Shown: piece after piece, positions 53,060 through 61,203 of the stretch
Numbering within the stretch: position 1 is the first letter of the stretch
How the letters are laid out: the number at the start of each line of letters is the position of its first letter
Assembly (NCBI GenBank): GCA_035606355.1
Contig: DATNFO010000043.1
Location: forward strand, 1-64,000
Direction: 5' to 3'
Origin: Sulfopaludibacter sp035606355
Lineage (GTDB): Bacteria > Acidobacteriota > Terriglobia > Bryobacterales > Bryobacteraceae
Length of the DNA stretch: 64,000 nt
The notes under the pieces: model-generated
The model's database searches: none
What the model was told of the DNA's origin: nothing
What the model saw: the letters and a program-made list of their open reading frames with translations, nothing else
Program-made: the position numbers and the translations under genes

Positions 53060-54641
53060 TCTTTCCTCCACGCGCCTGGGCGGCGATGCGGCGCAGCTCC
53101 GGGAGCACACCGCCGATGGCGGCTGGCTGGCTGGCTCGTTCGCCCAGGGCGAAATACAGTTGACGGTACAAGGCGTACAGCTCGTTGTAGACCGCATTCT
53201 CGCGCGTGTCCGGTTGCACGACGGTGTGGCCGGGGCAGAGCGCGTCCTGCGCTTCTTCGATGGTAGAAAATGTTCCGGCCGCGAGGAAAGCAAAAATCGC
53301 CGAGCCGAGGCTGGTGACGTCGCCTTTGGGGACGAGAATGGGCTTGCCGAGCGCGTTTGCGTACACCCGGTTGAGTGTGGCGTTCTTTTGCGGGATGCCG
53401 CCGCCGTTGATGACGCGACGGATCGGCACCCCATGCTCCTCCATACGCTGCAGAATCACGCGCGTGTGGAAGGCGGTGCCTTCGATTGCCGCGAAGAGCT
53501 CGTCTTGCGCGGTGGTGGTCAGCCGCCAGCCGAGAGTGACGCCGGAGAGTTCGGGATTGACCAGGACGGTGCGGTCGCCGTTGTCCCAAGTGAGGCGGAG
53601 GAGTCCGGTTTCGCCGGCGCGGTATTGGTCGAGTCCCTGGGAGAGCGCTGCGACGCTGGTATTGGCGCGGCGTGCGATGGCTTCGAAGATATCGCCGGTC
53701 GCGGAGAGACCGGCTTCGATGCCGGTGCGGGCGGGATCGACCGAACCCGCGACGACACCGCACACGCCGGGGACGAGCGAGGCTTCGTCGCTGATGGCGA
53801 TGATGCAGGTGGAGGTGCCGACTACGTTCACGACATCGCCGAGGCGGACACCCGCGCCGATGGCGTCCCAGTGGGCATCGAAGGCTCCGGTGGGGATGGG
53901 AATGCCGGGCTTGAGGCCGAGCTTTTGGGCCCACTCCGGCGAGAGGCGGCCGGCGATGGTGTTGGACGCGGCGTAGCGGCCCTTGAGCTTATCGCGGACT
54001 CCTGCCAGAACGGGATCGATGCCGGTAAGGAATTCTTCCGGGGGAAGGCCGCCGAGCGATTCGTTGTACATCCACTTGTGGCCCATGGCGCAGATGGAGC
54101 GCGGGGCTGAAGCGGGGTCGCTAATGCCGCAGAGGACGGCGGCGACCATATCGCAGTGTTCCAGGGCGGTGGCGAAGCGGGCGCGCTTGTCGGGATTGTG
54201 CCGGAGCCAGTGCAGCAGCTTGGCGAAACCCCATTCGGAGGAGTAGATGCCGCCGCACCAATCGATGGCGGGAAGTTTGGAGGAGTTGGCGGCTTTGGTG
54301 ATCTCCGCGGCTTCGCTCCAGGCGCGGTGGTCGCACCAGAGGTAGTAGTCGTCGAGCGGGTTGAGCTGCGAATCCACGGGTATGACGGAGGATCCGGTGG
54401 TGTCTAGCGCCAGGGCCTCGATTTCGTCGCCGCGGATGGAAGCATTCTTGATTGCTTCCTGAAACGCCTGGACGAGCGCTCGCATGTGATCCGCGTGGGA
54501 CTGCGTGGCGTAGTCGGGATCCTCCTTTTTGCGGTGGAGCGGGTACTCTCCCGTGCCTGATCCCAGGCGGCCTTTCGAACTGTCAAAGATGGAAACGCGG
54601 ACAGAAAGCGTTCCGAAGTCTACTCCGGCTACGATCGACAT
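53037..54641 (-). CDS. araB: Ribulokinase
   Basis: A 534-residue FGGY-family kinase that phosphorylates L-ribulose. The N-terminal nucleotide-binding motif is GVDFGTLSVRVSIFD, the Thr/Gly-rich ALDTTGSSVIPVD and YYLWCDHRA follow, and the C-terminal domain has GGGIPQKNATLNRVYANALG. The last residues overlap araD by 23 nt. Repeat A lies between its start and the upstream isomerase gene. Confidence 0.93.
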   Translation of the reverse strand: MSIVAGVDFGTLSVRVSIFDSSKGRLGSGTGEYPLHRKKEDPDYATQSHADHMRALVQAFQEAIKNASIRGDEIEALALDTTGSSVIPVDSQLNPLDDYYLWCDHRAWSEAAEITKAANSSKLPAIDWCGGIYSSEWGFAKLLHWLRHNPDKRARFATALEHCDMVAAVLCGISDPASAPRSICAMGHKWMYNESLGGLPPEEFLTGIDPVLAGVRDKLKGRYAASNTIAGRLSPEWAQKLGLKPGIPIPTGAFDAHWDAIGAGVRLGDVVNVVGTSTCIIAISDEASLVPGVCGVVAGSVDPARTGIEAGLSATGDIFEAIARRANTSVAALSQGLDQYRAGETGLLRLTWDNGDRTVLVNPELSGVTLGWRLTTTAQDELFAAIEGTAFHTRVILQRMEEHGVPIRRVINGGGIPQKNATLNRVYANALGKPILVPKGDVTSLGSAIFAFLAAGTFSTIEEAQDALCPGHTVVQPDTRENAVYNELYALYRQLYFALGERASQPAAIGGVLPELRRIAAQARGGKSAGSAAS

Positions 54642-54652
54642 AAGAGTTTATG

Positions 54653-54728
54653 GGGACGCAGATGAACGCAGATGAACGCTGATAAATTTCTGGCTTTCAT
54701 CTGCGTTTATCTGCGTTCATCTGCGTCC
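54653..54728. repeat. Repeat family A, full palindrome inside the sugar cluster
   Basis: Left arm GGGACGCAGATGAACGCAGA and right arm ATCTGCGTTCATCTGCGTCC form an almost perfect hairpin of about 76 bp. It directly abuts the isomerase stop codon and lies 12 bp before the araB start codon, so it would be in the 5' leader of araB or act as a partial terminator. Confidence 0.88.
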
Positions 54729-56158
54729 TAATTACTTGTTCCTCTGTGATGGTGCACGTTCCAACCCAGATACGTTTTGCTGGCTTCGTGCACTGCGTTG
54801 GCGGTTTCGGACAGGTTGGCTGCTACGTGGTGTTCGAAGCCGTTGTCGCAGATGTAGTGGAGGAGGCCTTGCAGGTTGGGGATTTTTACGACTCCGGCTC
54901 CTCCGAAGGTTTGCAGGCTGTCGTTGGTGAATTCGCCTTGACCGAGATAGCCTCGGATCTCTCCGTTCCGGTCGTCGGTAGAGAAGCGCGCGAAGCTCAT
55001 GGGGCTCGGCTTGACTCTTCCGACGCAGGTTCCGTAGGTGTTTTCGGCTCCGACGGTTCCGGCGATGATGGCTTGGAAATCCATCTTCACGTCCTGGAAG
55101 AAGTGCTTCGGCAGGTTGGAGCAGTGGAAGCAGACCGCCTTATCGGGGTCTTCTCCGTAGTTGTTATTCCAATCCAGGAGCGCGCTGGGCGTGCCCGAAG
55201 CGAGTTGCAGGGCGTGCATTCCGACCACGCCCACGATATCGACTTCGCACGCGCTGGACATGAGGTTTTCGCTCATCATGCTCATGACGGTGCAGGGCAC
55301 GACACCGAAGAACTCTTCGAGGCTGGTCCAGCATTGGACGGCGCTGATGGTGCAGTCGGTCTGCTCCATCCACTGATCGATGACGGCGCCGAGCTTAGCC
55401 ATTTTGAGGAGCGCTTCGCACGGAACCTGGTCGGTGGAGACGTATTTCTTGATGGCTTCGAGCTTCGCGGCGGCGGCGGGGTCAACGTCGCTCATGCGAT
55501 TGATGCGGCCGAGGATTTCCGAAAGGTCGATCGGCTCGACGCTGATGCCGTGGTTCTCGAGAATCTTTTCGCTGTAGCGGACCGTGTTGAACGCCGCCGG
55601 CCGCGCGCCGATGGCTCCGATGCGGAGCCGGCGCATGCCGCGAACCACACGGCAAACTCCGGCAAACCAATCGAGGTCTTTGCGGAAAAAGTCGCTATCG
55701 GGGGCTTCGGTATGCCGGGTGGTGAGCGAATAGGGAATGCGGTACTGCATCAGATTGTTGCAGGCGCTCATCTTGCCGCAGAAGCTGTCGCGGCGGTCGC
55801 GGATGGTCATCAGGCCCGGCGTATCGGGGGTGGCCTGCACCAGGACGGGAACGTTCAGGCCGGCCATGCGGAGGGTGTCGGCGATGGCGCGCTCATCGCC
55901 GAAATTGGGGAGCGTGACGATAACGCCGGCTATTTCGGCGGCATGCTTTTTGAAGAGGTCGGCACAGCGGGCGGCCTCGGCGCGCGTTTCGACGGCGCCG
56001 TACTTGGTTTCTTCCGGAGTGACGCAGATGGCCCGGTGGCCGGCCGCTTCGACGGCGGCGATCATTTCAGTGCGCCCGGTCCTGGCCAGGTGATCCGGGA
56101 AGAAGCCTCGGTTTCCTGTGATGATGCCGAAGGTTACGGGATTCGTGGTGGTGTTCAT
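54728..56158 (-). CDS. L-fucose/L-arabinose isomerase family protein
   Basis: A 476-residue ketol-isomerase of the FucI/AraA fold. Landmarks are FGIITGNRGFFPDHL, IVTLPNFGDERAIADTL, RIGAIGARPAAFNTVRYSE, MSSACEVDIVGVVGMHALQL and FHCSNLPKHFF; the Glu, Asp and His in the last parts are likely metal ligands. It is not the classic AraA sequence, but with araB and araD beside it the likely role is arabinose (or fucose/D-arabinose) isomerisation, feeding L-ribulose to AraB. Its ATG overlaps the stop of the small membrane protein gene (ATGA). Confidence 0.82.
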   Translation of the reverse strand: MNTTTNPVTFGIITGNRGFFPDHLARTGRTEMIAAVEAAGHRAICVTPEETKYGAVETRAEAARCADLFKKHAAEIAGVIVTLPNFGDERAIADTLRMAGLNVPVLVQATPDTPGLMTIRDRRDSFCGKMSACNNLMQYRIPYSLTTRHTEAPDSDFFRKDLDWFAGVCRVVRGMRRLRIGAIGARPAAFNTVRYSEKILENHGISVEPIDLSEILGRINRMSDVDPAAAAKLEAIKKYVSTDQVPCEALLKMAKLGAVIDQWMEQTDCTISAVQCWTSLEEFFGVVPCTVMSMMSENLMSSACEVDIVGVVGMHALQLASGTPSALLDWNNNYGEDPDKAVCFHCSNLPKHFFQDVKMDFQAIIAGTVGAENTYGTCVGRVKPSPMSFARFSTDDRNGEIRGYLGQGEFTNDSLQTFGGAGVVKIPNLQGLLHYICDNGFEHHVAANLSETANAVHEASKTYLGWNVHHHRGTSN

Positions 56159-56370
56159 TTTTTCTTTGGCGCGAATTTAATGGAATAAATGAGGCCGAGC
56201 ACGACGAGGACGGCTCCCCACCAGATGCCGGCGTGGAGTTTGGCGAGCACCACCGGGTGCTCGGGTGGGTGGGCGAGATCGTAGAGTCCTGCACCCAGGA
56301 TGAGGACGCCGTAGGCGAGCAACAGCGCGCCGATAAAGAACCAGATGGAAATCATTTCGGATCGATGCAT
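56155..56370 (-). CDS. Small two-helix membrane protein, partner of sugar symporter
   Basis: A 71-residue protein with two hydrophobic segments (ISIWFFIGALLLAYGVLILG and GIWWGAVLVVLGLIYSI) and a Lys-rich end (KFAPKKK). The ATG at 56370 has AGG 5 bp upstream, inside the stop of the symporter gene; a GTG 6 bp earlier is less likely. Its place between symporter and isomerase suggests a small helper subunit of the transporter or an assembly factor. No family name is assigned. Confidence 0.75.
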   Translation of the reverse strand: MHRSEMISIWFFIGALLLAYGVLILGAGLYDLAHPPEHPVVLAKLHAGIWWGAVLVVLGLIYSIKFAPKKK

Positions 56371-56376
56371 GTTCAC

Positions 56377-58083
56377 CTACCAGAAAATAATCTGAATAAC
56401 GACGAAGACGCCGGCGACGATGCCGGTCCAGAAGATCGGCCGCTGCCAAAGCGGCAGATGGCCCTCGGACGGGATTTCGGTGCAGCCGTAGACCAGCCCG
56501 GTGAGCTCGGATTCGGGCTTGGGCGCCGTGACGTAACTCACGAGAACGGTCACGATGACGCACACGATCCAGCTCCACAGAGCGCGGAACATATTCTCGG
56601 CCATATCCTTGGCGCTCGACGACAGCGCGACATACCGGAGCGCGGTGGGGTCCAGCTTGACCCAGGCCCACATACCGATAGAGGAGCCGGTGCCTGCGAG
56701 CAGGCCCCAGAATCCGGCGGCGGGGGTGGCGCGCTTCCAGAGCATTCCAAGGATGACCGTACCGAAGAGCGGCGCGATAAAGAAGCTGAAGAGGGCCTGG
56801 ACATAATCCATGATGCTGGCGAAGCTCATGACCAGATAGGCGGTGGCGATGCTGACCAGGACGCCTACGACGGTGCACCAGCGGCCGATCAAGACATAAT
56901 GCGCGTCGGTGGCTGCGCGGCGGATGAGCGGGCGGTAGATATCGTAGGTCCACACCGTGGCGAACGCGGAGACGTTGCCCGCCATCCCCGACATGAAGCC
57001 CGCGACGAGGGCCGTGATGCCGAGGCCGAGCAATCCGGGTCCGAGGTAGCGGGCCATCATCAGTGGGAGGACGTCGTTATAGGAGTGAGCGCCGGTAGCG
57101 AGCGCCTGGGTCTCGCCGACGAGGTGTTCGGGGAGGACGGCAAGGCCGAGCAACCCGGGCAGAATCACGATGAACGGAACGGCCATCTTGAAGGCTGCGC
57201 CAATGATGGGGGCGAGTTTGGCGCTGCGCAGATCCTTGGCGGAGATGACGCGCTGTACGACGAGGAAGTCCGTGGTCCAGTAGCCGAAGCTGATGATCGC
57301 GCCCAGGCCGAAGACGATGCCGACCCAGTTGATACCCATGGGGTTGTCATTGAAACTGCCGAGACCGCTCCAGAGGTGCGTGTAGTCCTGGGTGGGGAAG
57401 CGCGCGTGGATTTTCGCAACCATGCCGCTCCAGCCGCCGGCTTCGATAAGCCCGATGACCGCGACGAGAAGCGCGCCGAGCCAGATCAGAACGAACTGCA
57501 ACACTTCGTTAAAGATCGCCGAGAGGAGGCCGCCGAGAACGACGTACGCCGCCACCGTGATGGAGGAGACCCAGATGGAGAAGTGAATGTCCCAGCCGAG
57601 AATGATCTGCAGCACCTTCGCCATCGAATACATATTGATGCCGCTCATGAACACGGTCATGAGACCGAAGGAGACGGCGGAAAGGGCGCGAGCGCGTTCA
57701 TCGAAGCGCAGCTTGAGGTAGCCGGGGACGGAGTGCGTTTTGGAGATGTAATAGAACGGAATCATCACAATCGCGAGGAAGAGCATCGCGGGGATGGCGC
57801 CGATCCAATACCAGTGGGCGGCGAGAATTCCGTATTGATACGCTGACGCGGCCCAACCCATGAGCTCGAGGGAGCCCAGGTTGGCCGCGAGGAAGGAGAG
57901 TCCGGCGATCCATGCGGTCATTTCGCGGCCGGCGAGGAAGAAGTCTTCGCCTGTCTTAGTGAATCGCTTGAGATAGAAGCCGATTCCGATTACGGCAACG
58001 AAATAAAGAATGATGACTGCAAGGTCGACCGGAGACAGAGAGAGCATGCGCTCGGGTGCGAGGAGGGCTGTAATCGCTTGCAC
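56377..58083 (-). CDS. Sodium:solute symporter (SSS family), probable sugar transporter
   Basis: A 568-residue inner-membrane transporter with about 13-14 hydrophobic segments. Family features: DLAVIILYFVAVIGIGFYL, the EDFFLAGREMTAWIAGLSFL motif, MTVFMSGINMYSMAKVLQ, and AAYVVLGGLLSAIFNEVLQF. It resembles the SGLT-type sugar branch. The start could be GTG at 58083 or ATG at 58047; no clear ribosome-binding site decides. It is the first gene of the isomerase-araB-araD cluster, so uptake of arabinose or a similar sugar is likely. Confidence 0.9.
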   Translation of the reverse strand: MQAITALLAPERMLSLSPVDLAVIILYFVAVIGIGFYLKRFTKTGEDFFLAGREMTAWIAGLSFLAANLGSLELMGWAASAYQYGILAAHWYWIGAIPAMLFLAIVMIPFYYISKTHSVPGYLKLRFDERARALSAVSFGLMTVFMSGINMYSMAKVLQIILGWDIHFSIWVSSITVAAYVVLGGLLSAIFNEVLQFVLIWLGALLVAVIGLIEAGGWSGMVAKIHARFPTQDYTHLWSGLGSFNDNPMGINWVGIVFGLGAIISFGYWTTDFLVVQRVISAKDLRSAKLAPIIGAAFKMAVPFIVILPGLLGLAVLPEHLVGETQALATGAHSYNDVLPLMMARYLGPGLLGLGITALVAGFMSGMAGNVSAFATVWTYDIYRPLIRRAATDAHYVLIGRWCTVVGVLVSIATAYLVMSFASIMDYVQALFSFFIAPLFGTVILGMLWKRATPAAGFWGLLAGTGSSIGMWAWVKLDPTALRYVALSSSAKDMAENMFRALWSWIVCVIVTVLVSYVTAPKPESELTGLVYGCTEIPSEGHLPLWQRPIFWTGIVAGVFVVIQIIFW

Positions 58084-58269
58084 TTGCTTATGGTATTGAC
58101 GAGACGGGTCGAAGTCAAGAAGGGGCAGGGAGAATGGGATCGCTTGGTGGGTTATTCGGCGATGCCTTTCAGGCCGCGGACCCGCATTTCAGCGGGTCCA
58201 ACGGCGCGCGGCGCTCGTTGCCGAGAAGCCCCACATAAATCGGTAACAACGCGCGGATACTATGAAGTT

Positions 58270-59058
58270 ATGCGAATGATGACGGCGGCGTTGATTCTCC
58301 TGACTGCTTTCGGTGCGAGTGCGGCGGAGCGCGTTCGCATCGTGCTGGTGGGCGATTCGACGGTGGCTCCGAAGAACGGTTGGGGTCCGGGGTTTTGCGC
58401 GCTGGCGACAGCGGACGTCGATTGCGTCAACCTGGCGAAGAACGGCCGCAGCTCGAGCAGCTATCGGGCGGAGGGATCGTGGGACAGGGTGATGGCGCTG
58501 CTGCGCAAGCCCGATGGAGTTCGCGCGACGTATGTGCTGATTCAGTTCGGACATAACGATCAGCCTGGGAAGCCAGGGCGGTCCACCGATCTGGCCACGG
58601 AATTTCCGGCGAATCTGCGTGGATATGTGCGGGACGTAGCGGCGGCCGGGGGCAAGCCGATGCTGGTGACCTCGTTGACGCGGCGGAGTTTTCGCAATGG
58701 CGTGTTGGAAAACAGTTTGGCTGCATGGGCTGAGGCAACGAAGAAGGTCGCCGCCGAGGAGAAAGTTCCGGTGTTAGATCTGAATGGGGAGAGCTTTGCA
58801 GCGGTGCAGAAGATGGGTCCGGCGGAGGCGAATCTGCTGGCGCAGGCTCCTCCTCCGGATAGCATTCAGCGGGTTGCGGCGACAGGCAATTCGCCTCCGG
58901 CGCCGAAGACTCCGGCGGGCGTAGAGCCGAACGGCGATCCTTCTCCGGTCTTCGACTATACGCATCTGGGTGCGAAGGGCAGCGACTTTTTCGGCCGCAT
59001 GGTCGCGCGGGAATTGACGGACGCCGTGCCGGAGTTGCGGGATTATTTCCGGCTGTAG
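58270..59058 (+). CDS. Exported SGNH-hydrolase, rhamnogalacturonan acetylesterase-like
   Basis: A 262-residue enzyme with a signal peptide (MTAALILLTAFGASAAE). SGNH motifs: block I VLVGDSTVAPKNGWGPGF, block II around NLAKNGRSSSSYRA, block III FGHNDQPGKPGR, and the catalytic Asp/His in FDYTHLGAKGS. This pattern fits rhamnogalacturonan acetylesterases, which remove acetyl groups from pectin. An earlier in-frame start at 58078 would add a poor leader. It is divergent from the symporter gene. Confidence 0.87.
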   Translation: MRMMTAALILLTAFGASAAERVRIVLVGDSTVAPKNGWGPGFCALATADVDCVNLAKNGRSSSSYRAEGSWDRVMALLRKPDGVRATYVLIQFGHNDQPGKPGRSTDLATEFPANLRGYVRDVAAAGGKPMLVTSLTRRSFRNGVLENSLAAWAEATKKVAAEEKVPVLDLNGESFAAVQKMGPAEANLLAQAPPPDSIQRVAATGNSPPAPKTPAGVEPNGDPSPVFDYTHLGAKGSDFFGRMVARELTDAVPELRDYFRL

Positions 59059-59070
59059 CGCACGGAGCGC

Positions 59071-59122
59071 GTACCAGGCGATCTTCGATCGCCTGCGACC
59101 GGTCTGGAGGTCGGTCGCTACT
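59071..59122. repeat. Repeat family D, two-hairpin copy
   Basis: AGGCGATCTTCGATCGCCT hairpin followed by CGACCGGTCTGGAGGTCGGTCG. It fills the gap between the convergent esterase and HNH-like genes, and overlaps the last codons of the latter. Same structure as 43484-43536. Confidence 0.8.
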
Positions 59123-59720
59123 TTCGATAGTGGCCTATGTCGCAGGTCTGCGCGCCGCAGAAGGACAGCGCGGCGGCGAGATACTTGGTCCAATCGGCGG
59201 CGATGCCTTTGCGCACATCGTCTATGGTCATGTTGCCGAGCAGGACTTCGATGGCGAGGTAGTTTTCCACCTGGTCTTTGAGGTCCTTATAATTCTTGCC
59301 GCCGGGCGCCTGGCCGCACTGTGGCCAGATGTTATCGAGTGAATCGGCGCCGCCCATTTCGAGGGGCACCAGATGGTCCAATTCGCAACTCGGATTCTGG
59401 CTGACGTGGTAGGCCTTGTACAGCGTGTGCTTCTGCGCGGGCGCGGAGGCGCAGTCGCGGAGGCATTTCGTGGAGAAACGCCGGTCGCCGAAGACGGCAG
59501 GCGGAACGGTGGGGTTGAAAGCGCCGGGCGTGCACTGCGGGTCGGGAATCGGATAGCCGTTGTACCCGGGACGGGTCGAGCAGCTTTGCGGGTGTTGTGA
59601 CGGTGCCAGCGGTTGGGTGGCGGCGCCGTTGACGGTCGCGATGCGGCAGACGGGGCAGGTCGCCTGCTGGGCCAGCGCGAATGCCGCCATCGAAAAAGCG
59701 AGAAGGAGTTTAGTGGCCAA
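59118..59720 (-). CDS. Secreted HNH-like nuclease
   Basis: A 200-residue protein with a signal peptide (KLLLAFSMAAFALAQQ) and about ten cysteines. The segment SCELDHLVPLEMGGADSLDN followed by IWPQ is typical of HNH/endonuclease VII-like folds, with ELDHLVPLE giving the Asp-His metal site and N the last ligand. The start appears to be TTG at 59720, inside the end of the MFS gene (11-nt overlap). Export suggests degradation of external DNA, but activity is untested. Confidence 0.75.
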   Translation of the reverse strand: MATKLLLAFSMAAFALAQQATCPVCRIATVNGAATQPLAPSQHPQSCSTRPGYNGYPIPDPQCTPGAFNPTVPPAVFGDRRFSTKCLRDCASAPAQKHTLYKAYHVSQNPSCELDHLVPLEMGGADSLDNIWPQCGQAPGGKNYKDLKDQVENYLAIEVLLGNMTIDDVRKGIAADWTKYLAAALSFCGAQTCDIGHYRK

Positions 59721-61125
59721 TCGTCTTCACTCCGTGCAGCGAGTCTGCTTTGGAGAACCTCGACCAGTTTAGGCCATAGAAGGCTACGAAAGCGAAACAG
59801 AAGAGGGGGACGATGAAGCTGCGGGACATGTCGTATTTGTCGGCGACATAGCCCATCAGCTTAGGGAGTATGGCTCCGCCCATGATTGCCATAACGATGT
59901 AGGCGGAGGCCTTCTTGGCGCGCGCGCCGAGTCCGAAAATGCCCAGGGCGAAGATGGTGGGGAACATGATCGACATGAAGAAGTAACTCAGGAAGACGCA
60001 GATGACGCTCACCCATCCGAGTTTGGCGAAGATGATGAGGCAGACGATTACGTTTGCGACGCCGTAGAGGCCGAGGACCCGGTGCGCGGAGTATTTCTTG
60101 ACGATCGCCGCGCCGGTGGCGCGCCCGATGAGGAAGCAGACGAAGCCGAGCGAGGCGAGATTGCTCGCGCCTTTATCGCTGATGACGAGGACGCCCGCGC
60201 GGCTGAACTCGAACCAGCCGCCGAGCCAGCCGGAAAGGGGACCGGCGTGGGCGGCCAGGTTCTTCATCGAATCACCCCAGGAGGGCGGAATCGGCGGCAC
60301 TTCGGCGGTCATGTAATTGATGAAGAAGCTGAAAATGCCGGCCTGCGCGGCGACGTAGAGGAACTGCGCGGCGACGGCGAGGACGAAGTGCGGGTGCTTC
60401 CAGATGGAAGTGGACGATCCGGCCGGAGCATCGTCGAGGTGGTAATCGTCTTCCGTTTTGATATCGGGGATGCGGGAGAAGAAAAAGACAGCGGCGATGA
60501 CGAGGACGACCACCGCAATGCCGACGTACGGAATGTAGAGCGTCTGCGATCCGGTGCTGTGTCCGGCGGTGTCCTTGGAATAAAAATACATGCTGCCGAC
60601 GATCGGTCCGAAAATCCAGCCGACGCCGTTGCAGGACTGGGCGAGATTGATGCGGGTGGCGGCGAATTGGGGATCTCCGAGAACGGTGGTGTACGGGTTG
60701 GCGATGGTTTCGAGGAACGTCAGTCCGGTGGCGATGAGGCAAACGCCAGCGAGGAACGCGACGAATGCCATGTCGGGCGATACCGCGCCCGAGTGCACCA
60801 TGCCGTTGATGTGGGTAGCGGGGATAAACCAGAAACCGCCGATCGCGACGATGGACAGTCCCGTGATGATGCCGCCCTTGTAGCCGAGCTTGGTGGCGAG
60901 GATGCCGGCGGGCATGGACATGAGGAAGTAGCCGAGGTAATGCGAGAACTGCACCCAGGCGGATTGCGCCTTATTGAGGTGGAGTTCTTCCTGAAAGTGC
61001 TTGTCCATGACGTCAATCATGCCGTTGCAGAATCCCCAGATCAGGAAGAGCGAACTGACGAGGATGAAGGTAAATGCGAGATTGCGTCCGTCGCGGAAAA
61101 AGAGTCCGGTTTTCTGTTTGGTCAT
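59710..61125 (-). CDS. MFS sugar permease, FucP/GluP-like
   Basis: A 471-residue major-facilitator transporter with twelve hydrophobic segments. Features of the fucose/glucose-galactose permease group: FLIWGFCNGMIDVMDKHFQ, LAQSCNGVGWIFGPIVGS and SYFFMSIMFPTIFALGIFGLG. It is proton-coupled in known members. It overlaps the HNH-like gene by 11 nt. With the fucose/arabinose isomerase-like gene nearby it may import L-fucose or a similar sugar. Confidence 0.9.
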   Translation of the reverse strand: MTKQKTGLFFRDGRNLAFTFILVSSLFLIWGFCNGMIDVMDKHFQEELHLNKAQSAWVQFSHYLGYFLMSMPAGILATKLGYKGGIITGLSIVAIGGFWFIPATHINGMVHSGAVSPDMAFVAFLAGVCLIATGLTFLETIANPYTTVLGDPQFAATRINLAQSCNGVGWIFGPIVGSMYFYSKDTAGHSTGSQTLYIPYVGIAVVVLVIAAVFFFSRIPDIKTEDDYHLDDAPAGSSTSIWKHPHFVLAVAAQFLYVAAQAGIFSFFINYMTAEVPPIPPSWGDSMKNLAAHAGPLSGWLGGWFEFSRAGVLVISDKGASNLASLGFVCFLIGRATGAAIVKKYSAHRVLGLYGVANVIVCLIIFAKLGWVSVICVFLSYFFMSIMFPTIFALGIFGLGARAKKASAYIVMAIMGGAILPKLMGYVADKYDMSRSFIVPLFCFAFVAFYGLNWSRFSKADSLHGVKTIGH

Positions 61126-61203
61126 CGCGGCCTTTGCGTTCGCGATTGTATCACTGTAGCGATAACGGGCAGCACTATCCGCGTGTTTGGATCGGCCGTA
61201 TTC

